Source: an uncultured Bacilli bacterium (GTDB lineage Bacteria > Bacillota_I > Bacilli_A > RF39 > UBA660). From it: 64,000 nucleotides of DNA. Within the stretch, counting starts at the first letter, position 1; each line of letters starts with the position of its first letter. A model generated the notes under the pieces. That model was not told the origin of the DNA. It saw only the letters and a list, made by a program, of their open reading frames with translations, and did not search any database. Both the position numbers and the translations under genes were made by a program. Of the stretch, positions 58,132-64,000 are shown piece after piece. The stretch is taken from the NCBI GenBank assembly GCA_944332705.1, contig CALVKM010000003.1:28046-92045 (forward strand), given 5' to 3'.

Positions 58132-59176
58132 AAAGGGTAAAATTATTTTAATAATAAGTGCAATTGTTATTGCTCTAATTGCTATTTTTGTTGGTGTTTA
58201 TTTTTATTTATTATCTTCTGTATCTAGTGGTAGTACTAAAGTTTCTTTTACTGTTAATCAAGGGGATAGTAAAATGGAAATTGTTACTAATTTAAAGGAT
58301 GCTGGGTTAATTAGAAATAAATATGCGGCCTTAATTTATATTGTTTTAAGTGGTAATACCAATATCCAAGCGGGCTCTTATGAGTTAAACCGCAATATGA
58401 GCACGGAAGATATCATTAAATCTTTAGCAAATGGCGATATAATTAATACCGAAAGAGATAGTGTTAGCTTAACTTTTAGAGAAGGCATTACTCTAGAAGA
58501 ATATTTAGAACTTTTAAGTGAAAATACTAATTTAGAGTATGATACAATGATTACTGAAATAAATGATCCTGAGTTTTTAAATAATTTAATTAATGATTAC
58601 TGGTTTTTAACAGATGATATTCTAAATAATGATTTATATTACGGTTTAGAAGGTTATTTATATCCTAATACTTATCAAGTACATACTGAGACCACTTTAG
58701 GAGAAGTAGTTAGAAAAATGCTCGATGAAATGACTAAACAATTAGAACCATTAAGAAGTGAAATTGAGGAAAGTAGTTATTCAGTTCATGAAATACTTAC
58801 AATGGCTAGTATTGCTGAAAAAGAAGCAATGAATTATGAAGATAGGACTAAAGTTGCCCAAGTTATATATACGAGACTTGATATGGGAATGAACTTAGGA
58901 ATGGATGTTACAACCTATTATGGTGTGGGCAAAAGTATGACAGAAACACTTACAGCTCTTGACTTAGCGGACGATAACCCTTATAATACTCGTAATGCAT
59001 CTTTAATTGGCTTACCAGTTGGACCGATATGTAATCCAAGTAGTGAAAGCATTCGGGCCGTACTTAATCCTGCTAATACAAATTATATTTACTTTTTTGC
59101 AGATATTGTAACTGGTAATGTTTATTTTACAGATGATTATAATGAATTTTTAGAATTTCAAAGGTTATATGGATAG
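58124..59176 (+). CDS. mltG: Endolytic murein transglycosylase MltG
   Basis: 350 residues: one membrane span (IILIISAIVIALIAIFVGVYFYL), a LysM-like domain and the YceG catalytic domain with ASIAEKEAMNYEDR (catalytic Glu in EKEA), NLGMDVTTYYGVG, and NTRNASLIGLPVGPICNPS. It cuts nascent glycan strands and ends their synthesis. Length is normal. Confidence 0.94.
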   Translation: MSKKGKIILIISAIVIALIAIFVGVYFYLLSSVSSGSTKVSFTVNQGDSKMEIVTNLKDAGLIRNKYAALIYIVLSGNTNIQAGSYELNRNMSTEDIIKSLANGDIINTERDSVSLTFREGITLEEYLELLSENTNLEYDTMITEINDPEFLNNLINDYWFLTDDILNNDLYYGLEGYLYPNTYQVHTETTLGEVVRKMLDEMTKQLEPLRSEIEESSYSVHEILTMASIAEKEAMNYEDRTKVAQVIYTRLDMGMNLGMDVTTYYGVGKSMTETLTALDLADDNPYNTRNASLIGLPVGPICNPSSESIRAVLNPANTNYIYFFADIVTGNVYFTDDYNEFLEFQRLYG

Positions 59177-59186
59177 GTGAGAAAAA

Positions 59187-59786
59187 TTGAAAGAACTAAA
59201 AGAAAATATCCTCGCGATGGAGGAATATGCTAAAGAAAATAATGTGCCAATAATTGAGAAAAAATCAATTGTCTACATTATGAAGTATATTAAAGAACAT
59301 AATGTTGAGGCAATTTTAGAAATTGGTAGTGCTATAGGATATTCAGCCATACTTATGGCATCAAGTAATAGTAAAGCACAAGTTACAACAATTGAGCGTG
59401 ACGAAGCAAGATACATGGAATGCCTTAAAAATGTTAAGAAATGTGGCATGGAAAAACGCATTAATGTTGTGTATCAAGATGCTTTAGAGCTTAATTTAAG
59501 TGAAGAATTAAAATATGATTTAATCTTTATTGATGCGGCGAAAGGTCAATATATTAAGTTTTTTGAGAAATATAAAAACTTTTTAAAACCTGGAGGGGTT
59601 ATTATAACTGATAATATTAAATTCCATGATTATGTTGGAAAGTCAAATATGCTTGATAAAGGTAATTTAAAAAGTTTAGTAGAAAAGATTGAAAGTTATA
59701 TTGAATTTTTGAAAAATAATCCAGAATTTGATACCAAATTTTTAAATATTGGTGATGGACTTTCTATAAGTAGGTGGAAAAATTGA
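59187..59786 (+). CDS. trmR: O-methyltransferase, tRNA 5-hydroxyuridine methyltransferase TrmR
   Basis: 199 residues, SAM-dependent class I methyltransferase: ILEIGSAIGYSAILMA, TTIERDEARYMEC, YDLIFIDAAKGQY and GGVIITDN. In Bacillus this gene (yrrM) in the same place methylates 5-hydroxyuridine at tRNA position 34. It lies before the two U32 genes that make the 5-hydroxyuridine. TTG start after AGGTGAG. Confidence 0.9.
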   Translation: MKELKENILAMEEYAKENNVPIIEKKSIVYIMKYIKEHNVEAILEIGSAIGYSAILMASSNSKAQVTTIERDEARYMECLKNVKKCGMEKRINVVYQDALELNLSEELKYDLIFIDAAKGQYIKFFEKYKNFLKPGGVIITDNIKFHDYVGKSNMLDKGNLKSLVEKIESYIEFLKNNPEFDTKFLNIGDGLSISRWKN

Positions 59787-60544
59787 TGAAATTAATTACA
59801 GTTACAAGTAATACAATATCAGATAAATTAAAGAATAATGAGGATATAATGCTATTATATCCTCTTAAATCATATACTGTAGGATACCCGATAACTTTTG
59901 ATATTAAGGATATTGATGGTTTTGTTTTAATTAATAGAATACTTGATGATTTTGATTTAGATGAATTAGATAAAGTATTACATAAAAAAAATAATATAAA
60001 AGGTATAGTATTTGATGATTTAGGTATACTTGATATAGTAAGTGATTTAAATATTACTAAAATTCTTTTAATTAATCATTATGCTAATAACTATAGATCA
60101 ATTAATTATTACTTAGAATATGTGGATAGCGTAGTAGTATCTAGTGATATTACCAAAGAAGAAATAAAAGAAATAGTAAAAAATACAATAAAACCAGTAG
60201 TAGTAAATGTCTTTGGTATGAAAGATTTAATGTATTCAAGAAGATTATTACTTACAAATTATGCAAAACACTATAATATACCAAATAAAGATATGATAGA
60301 GGCAAAAATCAATGACAATGGTTTTAAAATTTTTGAAAATGAATATGGTACTTATTTTTATGCAAGTAAGTATTATAATGCTCTAGATTTACTTGATTTA
60401 GATAATGTATTATATTTTGGGTATAATCCGGTATTTTTAGATGATGAAGAGATACTAGATGTAGTCATTAATAATGATGTAAGTAACATAGATAACGATT
60501 CTTTATTTTTAGATAAAGCTACTACTTATAGGATAGGTGATTAA
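59786..60544 (+). CDS. U32-family protein, shortened TrhP1/YrrN-like
   Basis: 252 residues. It is in the place of yrrN and keeps a U32-like segment (VVNVFGMKDLMYSRRLLLTNYAKHY) but is shorter than the usual about 300 residues and diverged. In Bacillus YrrN and YrrO are needed together to hydroxylate U34 of tRNA. It lacks obvious Cys clusters. ATG 59786 overlaps the trmR stop (TGATG); AGGTGG is the SD. Confidence 0.7.
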   Translation: MKLITVTSNTISDKLKNNEDIMLLYPLKSYTVGYPITFDIKDIDGFVLINRILDDFDLDELDKVLHKKNNIKGIVFDDLGILDIVSDLNITKILLINHYANNYRSINYYLEYVDSVVVSSDITKEEIKEIVKNTIKPVVVNVFGMKDLMYSRRLLLTNYAKHYNIPNKDMIEAKINDNGFKIFENEYGTYFYASKYYNALDLLDLDNVLYFGYNPVFLDDEEILDVVINNDVSNIDNDSLFLDKATTYRIGD

Positions 60545-60545
60545 G

Positions 60546-61736
60546 ATGACTGAATTACTAGCTCCAGCCGGAGATTTTGAAAGACTTTATTTTGCATTCC
60601 TTTATGGGGCTGATGCGGTATATTTCGGAGGCCAAAATTTTGGATTACGCGCCAATGCCAAAAATTTTAACTTAGAAGAAATAAAAAAAGCTACTGAATA
60701 TGCCCATAGCTTAGGTAAAAAAGTCTATGTAACAGTTAATATCGTATTTCATGATAGTGATTTTGCAGGTTTAGATGAATATTTAAAATATTTAGATGAT
60801 ATAGGTATTGATAGCATTATTGTTAGTGATATTGCCGTGATTAAAAGAGTAAAAGAATTAGGTCTAAATCTAGCTATGTGCTTATCTACTCAAGCTAGTA
60901 CAATGAACTCAAGAGCTGTCAAGTTTTGGCGGAATCTCGGAGTTACAAGAGTTGTTTTAGCTAGAGAAGCAAGTAGGGATGCGATAAAAAGAATAAAGGA
61001 TACTGGTATAGAAGTAGAAGCATTCATCCATGGAGCCATGTGTACTTCTTTTAGTGGTAAATGTATTTTATCTAATTATATGACGCTTAGAGATGCTAAT
61101 CGTGGTGGTTGTGCTCAAGTATGTCGTTGGAATTTTGAACGAAGCGACGGAGAAGTAGATTTAACTATTACGCCGAAAGATTTAAATATGGTTAAATTTT
61201 TAGAAGATGAAATTAATATGGGTATTGATTCTTTTAAAATTGAAGGTAGAATGCGTTCGATATACTATGTTGCAACAGTTATTTGGTGTTACCGCAGGAT
61301 GATTGATGGCATAATTAATAAGACTTTAACAGAGCCAGATAAAGCATATTATTTAGCTATACTTAACCGCTGTGCAAATAGAGAATCAGCTCCCCAATTT
61401 TTTGATAAATTACCAGGAGTAGATGAACAATACTTTAATGGTAGAGATGAAGCATCTAATCAAGATTTCCTAGGTTTAGTAATAGATTATGATGAAAAAA
61501 ATAAAATAGCTACAATTGATACTAGAAATTATTTTGAAGTTGGCACAGAAGTTGAATTTTTTGGGCCGAATACGGAAACATTTAGTATAGTTTTAAATAA
61601 AATATATAATGATTCTCTAGAATCAATTGATGCATCTCGTCATCCAAAGACAATAGTTAGAATTCCAGTTGATAAAAAACTCGCAAAAAATGATTTTATG
61701 AGACTAAAAGTGATTGACAAATCAAGTATTTTATAG
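60546..61736 (+). CDS. trhP: U32-family tRNA hydroxylation protein TrhP (YrrO-like)
   Basis: 396 residues: LLAPAGDFERLYFAFLYGADAVYFGG at the start, EAFIHGAMCTSFSGKC, NRGGCAQVCRW (Cys cluster, probably iron-sulfur), and FKIEGRMRS. This matches TrhP, needed for 5-hydroxyuridine at tRNA wobble position 34, made from prephenate-derived precursors. Earlier it was called a U32 collagenase. ATG 60546 with AGGTGA upstream. Full length. Confidence 0.92.
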   Translation: MTELLAPAGDFERLYFAFLYGADAVYFGGQNFGLRANAKNFNLEEIKKATEYAHSLGKKVYVTVNIVFHDSDFAGLDEYLKYLDDIGIDSIIVSDIAVIKRVKELGLNLAMCLSTQASTMNSRAVKFWRNLGVTRVVLAREASRDAIKRIKDTGIEVEAFIHGAMCTSFSGKCILSNYMTLRDANRGGCAQVCRWNFERSDGEVDLTITPKDLNMVKFLEDEINMGIDSFKIEGRMRSIYYVATVIWCYRRMIDGIINKTLTEPDKAYYLAILNRCANRESAPQFFDKLPGVDEQYFNGRDEASNQDFLGLVIDYDEKNKIATIDTRNYFEVGTEVEFFGPNTETFSIVLNKIYNDSLESIDASRHPKTIVRIPVDKKLAKNDFMRLKVIDKSSIL

Positions 61737-61782
61737 TAATATTATGAACTGGAAATCAAAATAAAAAAGGAGAGATAAAAAA

Positions 61783-62247
61783 ATGAATGATAATAAATTT
61801 ATTATGACTGCTGAAGGATACTTGCAAGCAGAAGAAGAATTGAATGAACTTAAAAAAGTTAGAAGACCAGAAGTAATTAAGGCTTTAAAGGAAGCTCGGG
61901 CTCAAGGAGACTTATCAGAAAATGCCGATTATGATGCAGCGAGAAATGAACAAGCCCAAATTGAAGCTAAAATTCAAGAACTGGAATACAAACTTGAACA
62001 TGCGGAAATCATCGACAATAAAGATAAAAATATTGTTAATTTAGGTTCAACTGTGACTATTAGTTTTGATGATGGGGAAGTAGAAGAATATAAGTTAGTT
62101 GGTTCAATGGAAGCAGATCCATTTGAAAATAAAATTTCTAATGAATCACCTTTAGGTATAGCACTACTTTCTCACCGTATTGGAGATACCGTTTGTGTAG
62201 ATTCTCCAAACGGCGGATACAATATAAAAATTGAAAAAATCGCATAA
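61783..62247 (+). CDS. greA: Transcription elongation factor GreA
   Basis: 154 residues: N-terminal coiled-coil with KEARAQGDLSENADYDAARNEQ (the acidic tip that enters the polymerase channel) and a C-terminal FKBP-like domain ending NGGYNIKIEKI. It rescues backtracked RNA polymerase. SD AAGGAGAGAT. Confidence 0.96.
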   Translation: MNDNKFIMTAEGYLQAEEELNELKKVRRPEVIKALKEARAQGDLSENADYDAARNEQAQIEAKIQELEYKLEHAEIIDNKDKNIVNLGSTVTISFDDGEVEEYKLVGSMEADPFENKISNESPLGIALLSHRIGDTVCVDSPNGGYNIKIEKIA

Positions 62248-62273
62248 GCAATTAAAATAATTGCTTATTTTCT
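62246..62273 (+). terminator. Terminator of greA
   Basis: AAGCAATTA / TAATTGCTT stem followed by an AT-rich T run; overlaps the -35 box of tig. Confidence 0.65.
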
Positions 62274-62289
62274 ATTGAAATGATATAAT
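62261..62289 (+). promoter_or_regulatory. Promoter of tig
   Basis: TTGCTT (62261-62266), 17-bp spacer, TATAAT (62284-62289), 27 bases before the ATG. Confidence 0.65.
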
Positions 62290-62315
62290 ATTTTATAGTT
62301 AAGGAGAGAGATGTA

Positions 62316-63560
62316 ATGGAAAAAAATGTACACAAAATTGAAATTAAATTAGATAAGGAATGGGTATCTGCTCTAGATGCGGCATTCAAAAAGAAAAACA
62401 AAGAAACAAAAATTGATGGTTTTAGAAAAGGTGCTGCTCCAAAAGATATTTATTTAAAGCACTTTGGTATTGAATCACTTTATGGTGATGCAGTTGATAG
62501 CGCTATTTCGGTTGCTTATAAAAAAGCTCTTGATGAAAGTAAACTAGAACCAGTTGTAGAACCAAAAGTTGATGTAACAGGTATTAGTGATAGTAATATC
62601 ATTTTTGAATTTACTATTATTACTAAACCTGAAGTAACTTTAGGGGAATACAAAAACTTAAAAGTAAAGAAGGAAAAAATTGAAGTAACTGATGAAGAAA
62701 TTGATCATGAAATTGAACATTTAAAAGAACATATGGCAGATGTAGTTACTAAAGAAAATGGTGAAATTGTCGAAGGAGATACTGCTATAATCGATTTCAA
62801 GGGTTTTGTTGATGGCAAAGAACTTGAAGGTGGCAGTGGAGAAAACTTCCCACTTGAAATAGGAAGTCATTCATTTATACCTGGTTTTGAAGAAGGTTTA
62901 ATTGGTCTTAAAGCAGGAGAAGAAAAAGAATTAAATCTAAAATTCCCAGAAAATTATATCGAAGACTTAAAGAATAAAGATGTTACTTTTAAAGTTAAAG
63001 TAAATGAAGTTAAAACTAGAATTTTACCAGATATTAACGAAGATTTCTTTAAAGATTTAGGATATGATAATATTAAAACTGAAAAAGAATTAAGAGAACA
63101 AATTAAGAAAGATATTCATCATCAAAAGGAACACATGGCAGAAGATGCATTTATTGATGCTTGCTTAGAAGCCGCTTCTAAAAATTTAAAAGTAGATCTT
63201 AATCCAGAAATAACTGAAGAAGAAGTAAGAAGAATGCTTGATGAATATTCTAGACAATTACAAATGCAAGGTATGAATATTGATACTTATTATCAAATGA
63301 CTGGTTCAACTGAAGATGATTTAAAGAAACTTATGGAACCAGAAGCAACAAAGAGAGTTAAATATCGTTATTTAATCGAAGCTATTGCTGAAGCTGAAGA
63401 TTTAAAATTTACTAAAGAAGAAGTAGATAAGAGAGCTCATGAACTTGCAAAACAATTTGGTGTAGATGTTGAAGAAATAAATAAAGTTTATACTAAAGAC
63501 ATTCTTGAATATGATTTAAGAATGCATAAAGCATTAGAAATCTTAAAAGAAAATAATTAA
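62316..63560 (+). CDS. tig: Trigger factor
   Basis: 414 residues: ribosome-binding domain with the signature KIDGFRKGAAPKD (usually GFRxGKxP), PPIase FKBP domain (GDTAIIDFKGFVDGKELEGG...PGFEEGLIGLKAGEEK), and a long helical C-terminal chaperone domain. It is the first chaperone to meet nascent chains. SD AAGGAGAGAG. Own promoter and terminator. Confidence 0.96.
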   Translation: MEKNVHKIEIKLDKEWVSALDAAFKKKNKETKIDGFRKGAAPKDIYLKHFGIESLYGDAVDSAISVAYKKALDESKLEPVVEPKVDVTGISDSNIIFEFTIITKPEVTLGEYKNLKVKKEKIEVTDEEIDHEIEHLKEHMADVVTKENGEIVEGDTAIIDFKGFVDGKELEGGSGENFPLEIGSHSFIPGFEEGLIGLKAGEEKELNLKFPENYIEDLKNKDVTFKVKVNEVKTRILPDINEDFFKDLGYDNIKTEKELREQIKKDIHHQKEHMAEDAFIDACLEAASKNLKVDLNPEITEEEVRRMLDEYSRQLQMQGMNIDTYYQMTGSTEDDLKKLMEPEATKRVKYRYLIEAIAEAEDLKFTKEEVDKRAHELAKQFGVDVEEINKVYTKDILEYDLRMHKALEILKENN

Positions 63561-63561
63561 A

Positions 63562-63587
63562 AGCACAATTTAGTGCTTTTTTTATTT
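63562..63587 (+). terminator. Terminator of tig
   Basis: AAAGCAC / GTGCTTT stem-loop and T run right after the stop. Confidence 0.85.
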
Positions 63588-63620
63588 AATAGGAAAGTTA
63601 TACTTTTTTAAATAAAACCA

Positions 63621-63649
63621 TTGACATTCAAACGACTGTTTGGTATACT
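63621..63649 (+). promoter_or_regulatory. Promoter of the TnpB gene
   Basis: TTGACA (63621-63626), 17-bp spacer, TATACT (63644-63649). The spacer holds the small inverted repeat CAAAC-GACT-GTTTG, which could be a regulator site. Confidence 0.7.
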
Positions 63650-63673
63650 TGATTTACAAGGAGGAAATTTGGT

Positions 63674-64000
63674 ATGACTACTATTTTAAAAGGTTATCAA
63701 TTTAGATTATATCCGAGTGATGAACAAAAAAAGTTAATCAATCAAACTATTGGTTGTTCTAGATTTATATATAATCATTTTTTAGAAGAACGAATAAATG
63801 AATATAAAAAAACTGGTAGAACTTTAACTTGTTATGAACAAATAAAAGAAATACCAGAATTATATAAAAGTTATCCATGGTTAAAAGAAGTAGATAGTTG
63901 CAGTTTAAGAGCACCTATATTTAATTTGGAAAATGCATATCATAGATATTTTAGTCAAAATAGTGGATTTCCTAAATTTAAAAATAAAGATACTGGCAAT
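63674..64000 (+). CDS. tnpB: TnpB (OrfB) of the IS200/IS605 type, cut by window end
   Basis: The first 109 residues are in the window: MTTILKGYQFRLYPSDEQ, IGCSRFIYNHFLEER, LKEVDSCSLRAPIFNLENAYHRYF and SGFPKFKNK. This is the N-terminal wedge and helix-turn-helix part of TnpB, an RNA-guided DNA nuclease related to Cas12. No tnpA is upstream; the element may lack it or carry it elsewhere. The RuvC motifs would lie beyond the window. SD AAGGAGG. Its promoter is close to consensus. Confidence 0.92.
   Translation, partial: MTTILKGYQFRLYPSDEQKKLINQTIGCSRFIYNHFLEERINEYKKTGRTLTCYEQIKEIPELYKSYPWLKEVDSCSLRAPIFNLENAYHRYFSQNSGFPKFKNKDTGN

Overview
This is a strongly AT-rich, walled, low-GC Gram-positive chromosome segment, most likely an uncultured gut-type member of the Bacilli close to the Mollicutes (RF39/Erysipelotrichia-like). 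The evidence is gene order and gene content: mraZ-rsmH-ftsL-pbpB and murG-murB-divIB division/wall genes, rnc-smc, yidD, and the Bacillus-like run ireB-ruvX-DUF1292-mltG-trmR-two U32 genes-greA-tig. UGA is used as stop and there are normal cell-wall genes, so it is not a Mycoplasma-code genome.

Layout. 0-3.7 kb: end of mraZ and the division operon. 4-10 kb: a broken Rpn/PD-(D/E)XK gene, then a four-gene operon (unknown protein, membrane-anchored McrB-like AAA+ ATPase, DUF2357-like protein, membrane protein with Ca-binding aspartate repeats) that ends in a decayed tail of a diversity-generating retroelement (DGR) target protein. 10-15 kb: murG, murB, divIB, queH, a surface protein and small unknown genes. 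15-26 kb: Xer recombinase, ABC exporter, deacetylase, a frameshifted DHH phosphoesterase, tRNAs (Lys, Glu, Ile, Ser), a metal-binding-protein-like lipoprotein and yidD. 26-32 kb: rnc, smc, an unidentified structured RNA, def, ftsW.

32-39 kb is the centre of interest: a complete DGR. It holds a target protein with fibronectin III repeats and a C-terminal variable region (VR), a matching template repeat (TR) 0.4 kb downstream, a MutS-like accessory gene, an Avd-like gene and a DGR reverse transcriptase (RT). TR and VR differ at 15 of 104 positions, 14 of them at TR adenines. The RT gene is interrupted by a 1.9-kb group II intron, with its own maturase gene, inserted inside the catalytic YMDD codons; exact splicing restores the motif. 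So one retroelement sits in the active site of another.

39-48 kb is a type VIIb-like secretion locus: EssC ATPase, YukD/EsaB, and two tandem four-gene sets of WXG100-like proteins, followed by a DUF4176 protein. It is followed directly by two more proteins related to the DGR target. One has a GC-rich VR-like segment that does not match the local TR and therefore implies another template; the other looks undiversified. A conserved GC-rich hairpin follows both diversified genes at nearly the same distance.

51-64 kb: PfkB kinase, Smr protein, DedA, unknown genes, tRNA-Met and tRNA-Leu, an MvaI/BcnI-like nuclease without a methylase, an AAA ATPase, a long-stem structured RNA (6S-like candidate), the ireB-to-tig housekeeping run, and the start of a TnpB gene cut by the window end.
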